64,000 bases of DNA from Actinomycetes bacterium (GTDB lineage: Bacteria > Actinomycetota > Thermoleophilia > Gaiellales > Gaiellaceae), in contig JAPOVR010000102.1 in the NCBI GenBank assembly GCA_026708005.1, forward strand, positions 1-64,000. The letters are read 5' to 3'. Shown piece by piece: positions 35,678 through 44,363 of the stretch (its first letter is position 1; each line of letters begins with the position of its first letter). The position numbers and the translations under genes were made by a program. The notes beneath the pieces are model-generated. The model saw only the letters and a list, made by a program, of their open reading frames with translations. It had not been told where the DNA came from and did no database searches.

Positions 35678-36992
35678 GATACCCCTCTTGGTTGATCTGG
35701 CGCGATCTCGCGATCGCGAGTGATCCTGGTGGAACGTCTTCCGTCACCGTTGAGCCTGCCGCCACCCAGGCTCCGTCGCCGATCTCGACTGGCGCTACGA
35801 AGACATTGTGACTACCCGTATGGACATTATCGCCGATCGTCGTGCGCTCTTTCGTCCCTCCCAGCTCGGGGCGATAGTTCGCCGTGATCGCTCCGGCACC
35901 GATGTTCGTCTCCTCGCCGATCTCCGCATCACCGATGTAGGAGAGGTGCGGGACCTTCGTGCCGCGCCCAATCCGCGAGTTCTTCACCTCGACGAAGGTG
36001 CCAGCCTTCGCGTCCCGCGCGAGCTGGGCTCCGGGCCGGAGGTAGGCGAACGGGCCGATGTGGGCCCCGGCGCCGGCGCTCGCGTCGACCATTACCGCGT
36101 GCGGCCCCACGTGGGCCCCTGCTCCGACGGTACTTGCGCCTCGCAGCACCGTGAACGGGTGGATGACCGCGTCCGGCTCGATCTCAACATCAGCGTCGAT
36201 CCACGTGGAAGCTGGATCGATGATCGTGACGCCTGCGAGCATGTGCGCTGCGTTCACGCGGTCGCGCAGGGCGGCTGCAGCCGCCGACAGCTCGACCTGC
36301 GTGTTGACGCCTTCGAGGAACTGCGTCCAGGGCACTCGATGCGCATTGACAGGCTCGCCCTCGGCGGCGATCAGCTCAATGACGTCGGTCAGGTAGACCT
36401 CCCCCTGGGCGTTGGCGCTGCCAAGCGATGAGAGCGCTGCCCACAGCCTTGGCAGCGCAAAGACGTAGATGGACGAGCTCACCTCACGGATCGCGAGCTG
36501 CTCGTCCGTCGCGTCGACCGCCTCGACGATCCGCTCGAGCCGGCCGCCGGCGTCGCGAACGATCCGGCCGTACCGGCCCGCGTCGTCGTGATCGAACGAG
36601 AGGAGGGTTGCGGCGCTTGGCGCCCGGTGCGCCGACAGGAGACCTCGGAGCAGTTCGGCGGTGAGAAGCGGCACATCGCCCGGCACGACCAGGAGCTGGT
36701 CGGCATGGCCGTAGAGCAGACCCTCGGTGAGCGCAACCGCATCGCCCGTACCGCGCGCCTCTGGCTGAACGGCAAGCTCGATGTCGTCGGGAAGCGACCC
36801 CACAAGAGCGGACTGAGCCGCCGGCGAGGTGACGAGCACATGTCGGACAGGCTCGAGCGTCCGGACGGCAGCGAGGACCCAGTCGATCAACCTCCGCCCG
36901 AGCAGCGGATGCAGGTGCTTCGGTATGGCGGAGTTCATCCTCGTGCTCAGGCCGCCGGCCATCACGACGGCTGCCAGGCGCGGCTCAGCCAT
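35655..36992 (-). CDS. glmU: bifunctional UDP-N-acetylglucosamine pyrophosphorylase/glucosamine-1-phosphate acetyltransferase
   Basis: A 445-residue enzyme making UDP-GlcNAc for the cell wall. The N-terminal nucleotidyltransferase has VVMAGGLSTRMNSAIPKHLHP (Ser replaces the usual Gly in GxGTRM), VVPGDVPLL and VNAHRVPWT; the C-terminal left-handed beta helix has hexapeptide repeats (IGPFAYLRPGAQLARDAKAG, NIGAGAITANY) and the catalytic-type GSHNVFVAPVEIGDGAWVAA. The start ATG at 36992 lies 14 bases downstream of the tRNA gene on the same strand. Confidence 0.95.
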   Translation of the reverse strand: MAEPRLAAVVMAGGLSTRMNSAIPKHLHPLLGRRLIDWVLAAVRTLEPVRHVLVTSPAAQSALVGSLPDDIELAVQPEARGTGDAVALTEGLLYGHADQLLVVPGDVPLLTAELLRGLLSAHRAPSAATLLSFDHDDAGRYGRIVRDAGGRLERIVEAVDATDEQLAIREVSSSIYVFALPRLWAALSSLGSANAQGEVYLTDVIELIAAEGEPVNAHRVPWTQFLEGVNTQVELSAAAAALRDRVNAAHMLAGVTIIDPASTWIDADVEIEPDAVIHPFTVLRGASTVGAGAHVGPHAVMVDASAGAGAHIGPFAYLRPGAQLARDAKAGTFVEVKNSRIGRGTKVPHLSYIGDAEIGEETNIGAGAITANYRPELGGTKERTTIGDNVHTGSHNVFVAPVEIGDGAWVAAGSTVTEDVPPGSLAIARSRQINQEGYREREQRK

Positions 36993-37005
36993 CAGCGAGG
37001 AGAGG

Positions 37006-37076
37006 CTGGGGCGGGAGGATTCGAACCTCCGATCACGGGACCAAAACCCGTTGCCTTACCACTTGGCTACGCCCCA
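37006..37076 (-). tRNA. tRNA-Gln (anticodon TTG)
   Basis: The minus strand folds as a full cloverleaf: acceptor stem TGGGGCG/CGCCCCA, D-arm containing AGCCAAGTGGTAAGGC, anticodon loop TTTTGGT between ACGGG-type stems, and T-arm with GGTTCGAATCC. U1-A72 and discriminator G73 agree with tRNA-Gln. The CCA end is not encoded (CCT follows). It precedes glmU by 13 bases and may share its promoter region. Confidence 0.95.
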
Positions 37077-37273
37077 CCGTCGAGGTCCACGGCATGTGCC
37101 GCGCGGCGGTCGCATACCGCCACGACGCGATGCCCTCGTGCTCCTTCCAAGACTCGTCACCGACAACACCGCTGGCCGGGACCGCCGACGTTCCGACGCC
37201 CGCACCGAAACGGATCTGCTGGCCCTCCACCGGTCCCGAGTATAGGCCGCGCTCCAGCCGCTGCCGCGATCAG

Positions 37274-38098
37274 TTACCAGACGGGGAGCGTCACCCACGT
37301 ACGCGCGTTCGAGCGAAGCGCGCTCGAGGCCCGCTCCGCATCGCGGCGGCGTGTAAACAGACCGTAGGCGCTCGGGCCCGCCCCGTTGACGTCAGCCCGA
37401 AACGCGCCGAGCTCCGCGAGCCGTGTGGCGGCCACACGGGCTCCCGAGGCCTCGGCAAGATCGTTCGGCGGCAGCCCCGCGAGGTCGCGGGCGTGCTCGC
37501 AGGAGGCGATGGCGCTGCGCAGCTCGACGGCGCGCTCGTCGAACCGCGCGCCTCCACCGAGCTCATCGAACCGCGAATACACCTCGCCAGTCGACCGCTT
37601 CGCAACATCATGCGGCAGCGCGATCACGACGACGTAGTCCTGCGGCACCGTCACCGGCTCGACCAGCTCGCCGGCGCCGCCCACCAGCTTCGGGCCAGGA
37701 GCCAGGAAGAACGGCACGTCCGAGCCGAGCACGAACGCCAGCTCGTGCAGGCGCCTGTGAGGGAGAGGTCGCCCAAGAAGCCTGTTCGCCAGCACGAGCG
37801 CGGCTGCCGCATCCGCGCTGCCGCCGCCAAGGCCGGCAGCGACGGGAATGTGCTTCTCGACAGTTGCGCGGAACCCCGCCGGCACGCCCGACGCTTCCGC
37901 CACCGCTGCCAGCGCCCGTGTGATCAGCGTGTCATTCGCAAAGCCGATGACAGCCGTCTCGTCGGCGAGCTCGACCCTGAGCCGATCGACGATGTCAATG
38001 CGCTGCATGAGGGTTGCCAGCCGGTGGAGGCCGTCAGGCCTGCTCTCACCGACGACAAGCGAGAGGTTGATCTTCGCCGGGACAGCCGCGACGTTCAT
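37274..38098 (-). CDS. ispE: 4-diphosphocytidyl-2-C-methyl-D-erythritol kinase
   Basis: GHMP kinase of the non-mevalonate isoprenoid pathway, 274 residues. Visible are PAKINLSLVVGESRPDGLH with the catalytic Lys, the ATP loop PVAAGLGGGSADAAAAL, GSDVPFFLAPG with catalytic Asp, and a late GAGPSAYGLF. ATG at 38098 overlaps rsmA by four bases. Length is slightly short but complete. Confidence 0.95.
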   Translation of the reverse strand: MNVAAVPAKINLSLVVGESRPDGLHRLATLMQRIDIVDRLRVELADETAVIGFANDTLITRALAAVAEASGVPAGFRATVEKHIPVAAGLGGGSADAAAALVLANRLLGRPLPHRRLHELAFVLGSDVPFFLAPGPKLVGGAGELVEPVTVPQDYVVVIALPHDVAKRSTGEVYSRFDELGGGARFDERAVELRSAIASCEHARDLAGLPPNDLAEASGARVAATRLAELGAFRADVNGAGPSAYGLFTRRRDAERASSALRSNARTWVTLPVW

Positions 38099-38883
38099 AG
38101 CAGGCGCTCGGCGAGCTGCTCGAACTCGGCTGGTGAGAGCGACTCAGCCCGCCCGCCGGCATCGTGGCCAAGCGCTACCATCGCACTTGCGACATCCGCT
38201 CGCTCGGCCAGGCCGGCCTGGTCGAGCGAGTTGGCCAGGGTCTTGCGGCGGTGGAGGAAGGCGCCGCGGACGAGCCGCTTCAAGCCCGCATACTCGGTGC
38301 CCCAGGAGCGGGTCCGCACCAGCGCCACGAGCGCCGAGTCGACGTTCGGCGGGGGCCGAAAGCACGTGCGCGCAACGGCGTGGAAACCGACTCGTCTCGT
38401 GGTCAGCTGGACGAGCACGCTGACCGCGCCGTAGGCGCGCGTGCCGGGCCGGGCGACGAGGCGATCGGCGACCTCCCGCTGCACCATGACGCACCACCGG
38501 TCGATCGCGGGCATGCCATCGAGGCCCTCGGTCACAAGCGGCGTGGCGATCGAGTAGGGAAGGTTGGCGATCAGCTTGGTCGGCGCCGGGCCCAGACCCG
38601 CGACATCGGTCGAGAGGGCGTCCTCGTAGCGTAGGGCGACGTTGGTCGCCTGACGAAGCCGCTCGTCGAGATGCGGTGCGAGCGTGCGGTCGATCTCGAC
38701 CGCGTGGACGTACCTCGCGCGCTCGGCGAGGAACTCCGTGAGGACGCCGAGGCCGGGGCCAACCTCCAAGACAACGTCGCCAGGCGAGACATCGCCAAGC
38801 CTCTCGATCACGCCCAGGATGTTGCGGTCGGTGAGGAAGTGCTGACCGAGCTGTCGTCGTGGCTCGACGGGCTGCCGCGTCAC
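38095..38883 (-). CDS. rsmA: 16S rRNA (adenine1518/1519-N6)-dimethyltransferase
   Basis: 262 residues. SAM-binding VLEVGPGLGVLTEFLA, the HAVEIDRTL block, catalytic motif IANLPYSIATPLV and MVQREVADRLVARPG. It dimethylates two adjacent adenines in helix 45 during small-subunit assembly. It overlaps tatD upstream and ispE downstream by four bases each, a tightly coupled tatD-rsmA-ispE set. Confidence 0.96.
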   Translation of the reverse strand: MTRQPVEPRRQLGQHFLTDRNILGVIERLGDVSPGDVVLEVGPGLGVLTEFLAERARYVHAVEIDRTLAPHLDERLRQATNVALRYEDALSTDVAGLGPAPTKLIANLPYSIATPLVTEGLDGMPAIDRWCVMVQREVADRLVARPGTRAYGAVSVLVQLTTRRVGFHAVARTCFRPPPNVDSALVALVRTRSWGTEYAGLKRLVRGAFLHRRKTLANSLDQAGLAERADVASAMVALGHDAGGRAESLSPAEFEQLAERLL

Positions 38884-39632
38884 TCGAAGTTGAAGAGACG
38901 GGCAGCGTTGACGTCGATCTGGCGCTCGAGCTCGGCAGGGCTCTCGCCTCTCGCCTCCGCGAGCGCCGCGAGGACGTGAACCACGAACGCCGGCTCGTTC
39001 TTCTGCCCTCGAACCGGTTGCGGGGCGAGGTACGGCGCATCGGTCTCGGCCAGGATGCGCTCGGCCGGGACAAGCGTCGCGGCCTGACGGAGCTCGAGCG
39101 CTTTCGGATACGTGACGTTGCCGGCGAATGAGCAGAAGTAGCCCCGCTCGACCGCCTCCTCGACCAGAGGCAGCGACGAGACGCAGTGGAGGACTACCGG
39201 AGTCTCAGGCGACGCTTCGCCAAGCGCGGCGAGCGTCGCGCCGTCGGCCGCTCGGCTGTGGACGACGAGCGGCTTGCCTGCCTCGGCGGCGAGCTCGACC
39301 TGCGCAGCGAAGGCCTCCGCCTGTTCGTCGCGAGGCGCATAGTCGCGAAAGTGGTCAAGCCCGGTCTCGCCGACCGCGACAACGCGGGGGTGGGCGAGCA
39401 GCTCGCGCAGCTGCGCAAGCTCGTCGGGTGTGGCACGCCCAGCGTCATGCGGATGAATGCCCACGGCACAGGCAACGCCCTGCGAGCACTCGGCGATCTC
39501 GCACGCCCGGCGTGCCCCGGCTGCCCCGGAGCCGACTGTGACAACCCGCGGCACTCCGGCGGCGACCGCGCGCTCGAGCACCGCGGCGGGCGGATCAGCA
39601 CACATGTCGAGGTGTGCATGTGTGTCGATCAT
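38880..39632 (-). CDS. tatD: TatD family metal-dependent hydrolase/DNase
   Basis: A 250-residue TIM-barrel hydrolase. Metal ligands are seen in MIDTHAHLD, VAVGETGLDHF, PLVVHSRAAD, PVVLHCVSS and LAETDAPYLAPQP. Members act as 3'-5' exonucleases or deoxyribonucleases. Its start directly abuts the metG stop at 39633; metG-tatD-rsmA-ispE is a common bacterial order. Confidence 0.92.
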   Translation of the reverse strand: MIDTHAHLDMCADPPAAVLERAVAAGVPRVVTVGSGAAGARRACEIAECSQGVACAVGIHPHDAGRATPDELAQLRELLAHPRVVAVGETGLDHFRDYAPRDEQAEAFAAQVELAAEAGKPLVVHSRAADGATLAALGEASPETPVVLHCVSSLPLVEEAVERGYFCSFAGNVTYPKALELRQAATLVPAERILAETDAPYLAPQPVRGQKNEPAFVVHVLAALAEARGESPAELERQIDVNAARLFNFE

Positions 39633-41462
39633 CTAGCAGCCGTCGGCGGCCGCGCGCTCCATGCGCGCGAGCTCGCCCGCGACGACCTCGTCCGCGTCCA
39701 GCTTCCGGTAGAGCGGCCGCGGCTGCTGGAGCCGCTGGCCGGCCGGCAGCTGACTCGGCTCCCAGCGGCCGGTCGCAGCCCCGTAGTCGCCGCCGAGCAC
39801 AGCGTGGGCGGACCCATCCTCCTCCACCTCATCGCGAGACACCACCCGGCCGCTGAGCTGCCCCTCATACCCCAGCAGCTCGTGGAGGAGCTGGCTGGTG
39901 AACGGCAGGACCGGCGCGAGTAGCACCTTCAGCCCGTCGATCGCCCGAAGCGTGACGGAGAGAATCGTCCCGGCGCGTGCCCGGTCTGCTTCCAGCTTGG
40001 CCCACGGAGCCTGCTCGCTGACGTACTGGTTGGCCCGCGCGGCGATCTGCATCGCCTCGACGAGCGCCGCTCGGAAGCGGGCGGCTTCGATCAACGAGCC
40101 CACCGTGGCAAAGCCCGCCTCGACCGCCTGCAGGAGCGCCTCGTCGTCATCTGTGAGCACCCCAGGCTCGGGAACTGCGCCGAAGTTCTTGTACGCGCTC
40201 GCGAGTGTCCGATTGACGAGGTTGCCCCAGTTCGCGAGCAGCTCGTCGTTGTTGCGCCGCACGAACTCAGCCCACGTGAAATCGGTGTCCTGGCTCTCCG
40301 GACCCGCAACCGTCAGGAAGTAGCGAAGCGGATCCGGGTCGTAGCGCGAGAGGAAGTCGTTGACGTAGATCGCAACCCCTCGACTCGAGCTGAACTTCTT
40401 GCCCTCCATGGTCAGGAACTCGCTGCTGACGATGTCGTGAGGCAGGCCAAGCTCCCCCCGATCGGCCCCGACCTCGCCGCCCTGCCCGTAGCCCATGAGC
40501 ATGCTCGGCCAGATGACGGCGTGAAACACGATGTTGTCCTTGCCCATGAAGTAGTAGTGACGTGCGCTTGGGTCCTGCCACCACTCACGCCAAGCATCGG
40601 GAGTGCCGCGGTTGCGAGCCCATTCAACAGCGGCCGAGAGGTAGCCGATAACCGCGTCAAACCACACGTAGATCCGCTTGTCGTCGAGCCCGTCGTACGC
40701 CTCGAGCGGAATCGGCACACCCCAGTCGAGGTCCCGAGTGATCGCGCGAGGGCGCAGCTCATCGACGAGATTCGCGGAGAACGCCCGGACATTCGGCCGC
40801 CAGTGCTCCTGGGCACCGATCCACTCGCTGAGCCGCTCCGAGAACGCCGGGAGGTCGAGGAAGAAGTGCTCGGTCTCACGGAACACCGGCCTGGAGCCGT
40901 CGATGCGCGACCGAGGTTCAAGGAGATCGGTGGGGTCGAGCTGACGACCGCAGTGGTCGCACTGGTCGCCACGTGCCTCGGAGAAGCCGCAGTTCGGGCA
41001 GGTTCCCTCGATGTAGCGATCCGGCAGTGTGCGGCCTGTCGACTCAGAGAAGGCACCGAGCATGGTCTGCCTGACGATGAAGCCCTTGTCGTAGAGCGTC
41101 TTGAAGACGTCCTGCGTGACGCGGTAGTGATTCCTCGTCGTCGTTCGCGTGAAGATGTCGTAGCTCAGACCCAGACGCTCGAGATCCTCCCGGATGAGGC
41201 CGTTGAACCGCTGGGCGAGCTGGGCAGGGCTGACTCCTTCGCGGTCGGCTGCCACCATGATTGGCGTGCCGTGCTCGTCGGTCCCGCTGACCATGAGCAC
41301 GTCGTTGCCCTTGAGCCGGTGGTAGCGGGCGAAGATATCCGACGGGACGCCGAAACCGGCAACATGGCCGATGTGGCGCGGCCCGCTCGCGTACGGCCAC
41401 GCCACGGCGACGAGAATCCGCGTCCGACCCTCCGCCTCACCCGCCGCGCTCTCGTGCTCCAT
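39633..41462 (-). CDS. metG: methionyl-tRNA synthetase
   Basis: A 609-residue class I synthetase. HIGH appears in [19 protein letters not shown], the KMSKS loop as [10 protein letters not shown], and the zinc knuckle as [18 protein letters not shown], which is the two-Cys-pair form. It lacks the C-terminal dimerisation/tRNA-binding domain of some MetRS. ATG 41462 is eight bases downstream of TATGAT, suggesting a leaderless operon start. Confidence 0.96.
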   Translation of the reverse strand: MEHESAAGEAEGRTRILVAVAWPYASGPRHIGHVAGFGVPSDIFARYHRLKGNDVLMVSGTDEHGTPIMVAADREGVSPAQLAQRFNGLIREDLERLGLSYDIFTRTTTRNHYRVTQDVFKTLYDKGFIVRQTMLGAFSESTGRTLPDRYIEGTCPNCGFSEARGDQCDHCGRQLDPTDLLEPRSRIDGSRPVFRETEHFFLDLPAFSERLSEWIGAQEHWRPNVRAFSANLVDELRPRAITRDLDWGVPIPLEAYDGLDDKRIYVWFDAVIGYLSAAVEWARNRGTPDAWREWWQDPSARHYYFMGKDNIVFHAVIWPSMLMGYGQGGEVGADRGELGLPHDIVSSEFLTMEGKKFSSSRGVAIYVNDFLSRYDPDPLRYFLTVAGPESQDTDFTWAEFVRRNNDELLANWGNLVNRTLASAYKNFGAVPEPGVLTDDDEALLQAVEAGFATVGSLIEAARFRAALVEAMQIAARANQYVSEQAPWAKLEADRARAGTILSVTLRAIDGLKVLLAPVLPFTSQLLHELLGYEGQLSGRVVSRDEVEEDGSAHAVLGGDYGAATGRWEPSQLPAGQRLQQPRPLYRKLDADEVVAGELARMERAAADGC

Positions 41463-41781
41463 CGCCGAAGATCATAGGCGCCGCCCCCGGTCAGGACGCA
41501 CACGTGCCTCTGAGCGGCGAGCCCCATGCGCACGGGTTCGACAGGAAGCCCCGGCAGCAATCGCGCCCTGGCGTCGGCCAGCCCCGGGTGGCAGCTCGGG
41601 CGGAGCGGACGGCGCAACCGTCCAGCAGCAATCGTGCTCTGGCGCCGGCCAGCCCGGCACGCCGAGAGGAGGCCGGCCTCACCGTCACGGATGACGCTCG
41701 GAAACCGAACGCCGCCGCTGGCGTCGCTCTCGACCACCGCGCGGCAGCTCGCGCTCGCAGTGCCGTTCCATCCGTGACCGT
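41463..41781. other. intergenic region with direct and inverted repeats
   Basis: Between the end of the M23 gene and metG. A 35-base imperfect direct repeat occurs at 41551-41585 and 41622-41656 (CAGCAATCGYGCYCTGGCGY core). A perfect 10-base inverted repeat, GTCACGGATG at 41684-41693 and CATCCGTGAC at 41769-41778, starts four bases past the M23 stop and could form a long stem that ends the M23 transcript. Confidence 0.55.
41471..41476 (-). promoter_or_regulatory. -10 box of the metG operon
   Basis: TATGAT on the minus strand, eight bases before the metG ATG. Confidence 0.55.
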
Positions 41782-43284
41782 CTAAGCAGCGGTCGAACCG
41801 GCTGGTCCGGGGCCAGCCCGTTCGGCGAAGCCATCGAGTCGCAGCGCGCATCCGCCGGGTTCGCCGCAGCAGCCGGTGCGCTCGGGCGGGACGAAACCGG
41901 CTGGCGATGCGACTCGAGCGGCGGCGGCGCAGGAGGAGCAGCGCGCCGAGCGCTAGCCCACCGAGCGCAATGCCGACGACGGCCAGCGCAGCGATATGCG
42001 CTGCGGGAAGGCCTTCCGAGCGCGGGTGTTGCGCTGCGGGGAAGGGAGCGTCAACAGGTGCGACCTCAGAGGTCGAGGGCGCGCCGCGCTGCTCCTGGGC
42101 TTGCCGCTCGGAGGCTGCCTCCCGACCCCGCGCCATGATCCCACCGAGCTCCGCCATGGTAGTCGGCTTTGGCAGGACAGGGGCTGGCGATTCAGGGGCC
42201 CCCTCCGTGCGCACGCGAGGCTCCCCGACCACCGCGCCGCCGTTCCTTGGCGCGCGGTCGCAGCACCAAGGATCGGGCGTGCATCGGCCGGGCGCGCGGG
42301 AGCCGGCTGCCCGCGCGGATTGCTCGGATCTGCAGGATCGCTACCAGCGCGCTGCCCGGCTGCGGCGTCGATCAGGGCACGAGCAGCCGCAGCCCATGCC
42401 TGCTCCGTTGCCGTCTCGACCGGATCGAGCGTGCCTGAGACGGCGCTGCGCTCCGCTCGACCGTCCGACACCTCTCTGCCGGTGGCCTGCTGCGCCGTGC
42501 TGGTCGACTCGCTTGTTCGCTCACGCTCGCTCGAGGATGGCAAGGAGGAATCGATGGAGATATCGGCGGTGAACTCGTCAGCCGCCACGAAATCCCAGCT
42601 CGGCTCGGAAGTAGCCTCCGCCACGGCCTCCTCAGCCTCTGCCTCCCCAGTCTCAGTCACAGCCTCCTCGGCCGGCGTGGTGTCCGGCTCGCTCTCGGCA
42701 GCCACAGCCTCGGCGGAGTCACCGGCGCCGTTTGGCTCGGCAGCCGGTGACGACAATGGCGCGGGATCCGGGACGTAGGTGACCACCGGAACGTGGCTGC
42801 CCCCTGAACCGGACGAATCAGACCGGGCAGCGGGGCGCAACGACAGCGGATCGACGTACCCGTGCTCGACGCTGGCCTGTCGCACACCGAGGTGCACGTG
42901 CGAGTAGGTGGCGGCTGGATCACGGCTCTCTGCAACCTGGCCGATCGGGTCGCCCTCGTTCACGGCATCATCCCGGTGGACAAGCAGGCCGGTGAGCTGC
43001 TGCAGCGTGGCCTTGTACCCGTCGTCGGTCAAGATCGTGACCGTGCGGCCCCCGCGCGGCACGGTGCCGGCGAACGTCACCGTCCCCGCACTCGGCGCGC
43101 GGACGGTCGCCCTGACGGGCGCTTCGATGTCGACTCCCCGGCGCTGCCCCGCAGAGTACGGGCTGTCGTCGACTACGAACGGGCGCACGATCGAACCGTC
43201 GAGCACCCACGCCCACGAGAGAGCGGGCGATACTGCGACAAGCGCGGCGAGCGCGGTGGCGGCAGTCGCCAGGAAGACTCTCAT
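41782..43284 (-). pseudogene. M23-family cell-wall metallopeptidase with two frame changes
   Basis: Starts with a signal peptide (VFLATAATALAALVAVSPAL) and an M23-like domain: GVDIEAPVRATVRAPSAGTV, TILTDDGYKATLQQLTGL, HRDDAVNEGDPIGQVAES and the C-terminal SHVHLGVR (HxH ligand). The N-terminal metal site (usually HxG..D) appears as RRGVDI, so one zinc ligand may be missing. A long acidic linker follows. Near 42250 the plausible frame shifts by one; the new frame gives AELGGIMARGREA and a C-terminal membrane helix (ALAVVGIALGGLALGALLLL); near 41900 it returns to the first frame and ends AERAGPGPAGSTAA at 41782. The two changes compensate. Either two sequencing indels or genuine damage. Confidence 0.65.
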
Positions 43285-43453
43285 CTCGCTCCTCCCTCAC
43301 ATGGGCTGGTGATGTGAGGCCAACGTAGCCCGAGTCGAGCGAGGTGCCTGGCCGCGGACTGCGATCGTTCCACCCCGGTCGCAGTCTTGGCACAGAGCTG
43401 CGAGGAACGGCGGGGCACCCCGCCCACCGCGGGGAGCTCAGACTGCGCCGGAG
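43285..43453 (-). promoter_or_regulatory. structured leader before the M23 gene
   Basis: The 169 bases between rsmI and the M23 ATG contain several perfect inverted repeats when read on the minus strand: GGCGGG/CCCGCC (43409-43424), an outer GTGCC/GGCAC (43344-43348 and 43389-43393) enclosing GACTGCGA/TCGCAGTC with a 14-base loop (43357-43386), and CCTCACAT/ATGTGAGG (43295-43319) just before GGGAGGAG. This is more structure than expected for a spacer. Candidate cis-regulatory RNA; I could not match it to a known riboswitch. Confidence 0.45.
43295..43319 (-). promoter_or_regulatory. 8-base palindrome ahead of the M23 ribosome binding site
   Basis: CCTCACAT, nine-base spacer, ATGTGAGG; perfect. 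The right arm runs into GGGAGGAGCGAG-ATG on the minus strand, so a hairpin here would affect access to the Shine-Dalgarno; it could equally be a protein-binding site. Confidence 0.5.
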
Positions 43454-44266
43454 CTAGAGGCTTGCCCGGTAGAGCCTGTTCGCGGGCTGGTCGACCAGCC
43501 CACCGATCAGGTCCGCCGCGCGCCGTCGGGGGACACCGAGCTCGACGAGGGCCGCGAGCGCGCTGAGCACGGCTGGCTCGATCGCATCCGCCTCGGCGCC
43601 AGCCGGGGCCGCGCCGATCACGATCGTGACCTCGCCTCGGGGGGGCTCGGCGAAGGTGTCTGCCACCTCTGCCGCCCGTCCCCGCACGACCTCCTCATGC
43701 AGCTTGGTGAGCTCGCGACAGACCGCGACGGGGCGGTCCGGCTCGGTCGCAGCGAGGCTCGCAAGCGTTGCCGGCAGCCGCCGGGCCGACTCGAACGCCA
43801 CGACAGGCCAGGCAAGCCCGCGAAGCTCATTCCAGAGGCCCCTGCGCCCGTGCTCCGTGCGGGGTACGAAACCGACGACGAGGAAGCGCTCGGCGGCAAG
43901 ACCGCTGACCACGAGAGCAGCCGCGGCCGCCGTCGGGCCCGGGAGCACAGAGACGGAAACGCCTGCGGCGATCGCCGCGTCGATCAGCCTCGCGCCGGGA
44001 TCGTTGACGCCGGGCAGACCGGCATCGCTGACGAGCACCAGCGTCTCCCCCGTCTCCAAGAGCGGGAGGAGCTGTGGGATGCGCCGGGCCTCGGCATGCC
44101 GGTCGAGGCTGCGCACGCGCGCCTTAATTCCGTGGCGTTCGAGCAGGGCGCGGGTACGGCGCGTGTCCTCGCAAACGACGAGATCAGCCTCCTGCAACGC
44201 GTCAAGCACACGCAGCGTGACGTCTTGCAGGTTGCCGATCGGGGTTGCGCACACGAGCAGCGGCAC
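43454..44266 (-). CDS. rsmI: 16S rRNA (cytidine1402-2'-O)-methyltransferase
   Basis: A 270-residue SAM-dependent enzyme of the tetrapyrrole-methylase fold. Visible are LVCATPIGNLQDVTLR, VVCEDTRRTRALLERHGI, LVLVSDAGLPGVNDPGARL, SVLPGPTAAAAALVVSGL and VAFESARRLPATL, in the normal order. It modifies C1402 in the ribosomal P site. GTG at 44266 is the natural start. It diverges from the LCP gene; about 100 bases separate them. Confidence 0.95.
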   Translation of the reverse strand: MPLLVCATPIGNLQDVTLRVLDALQEADLVVCEDTRRTRALLERHGIKARVRSLDRHAEARRIPQLLPLLETGETLVLVSDAGLPGVNDPGARLIDAAIAAGVSVSVLPGPTAAAAALVVSGLAAERFLVVGFVPRTEHGRRGLWNELRGLAWPVVAFESARRLPATLASLAATEPDRPVAVCRELTKLHEEVVRGRAAEVADTFAEPPRGEVTIVIGAAPAGAEADAIEPAVLSALAALVELGVPRRRAADLIGGLVDQPANRLYRASL

Positions 44267-44346
44267 GTCACGCCGTCCTCGCAGACGGCCGCCCGGCCGC
44301 CCGCTGGAGCACGCACCACCACCCTTGCGCAGCCACAGTCGCTGGC

Positions 44347-44352
44347 TACGAT
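44347..44352 (+). promoter_or_regulatory. -10 box of the LCP gene
   Basis: TACGAT in GGCTACGAT, eleven bases before the GTG at 44364. Confidence 0.45.
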
Positions 44353-44363
44353 AGCGAGACGCC

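Noticed and set aside
43285-43453. A c-di-AMP (ydaO) riboswitch before the M23 gene
   Set aside because: Leaders of this kind are expected there, but the conserved ydaO sequence blocks are not visible; kept only as an unassigned structured leader.
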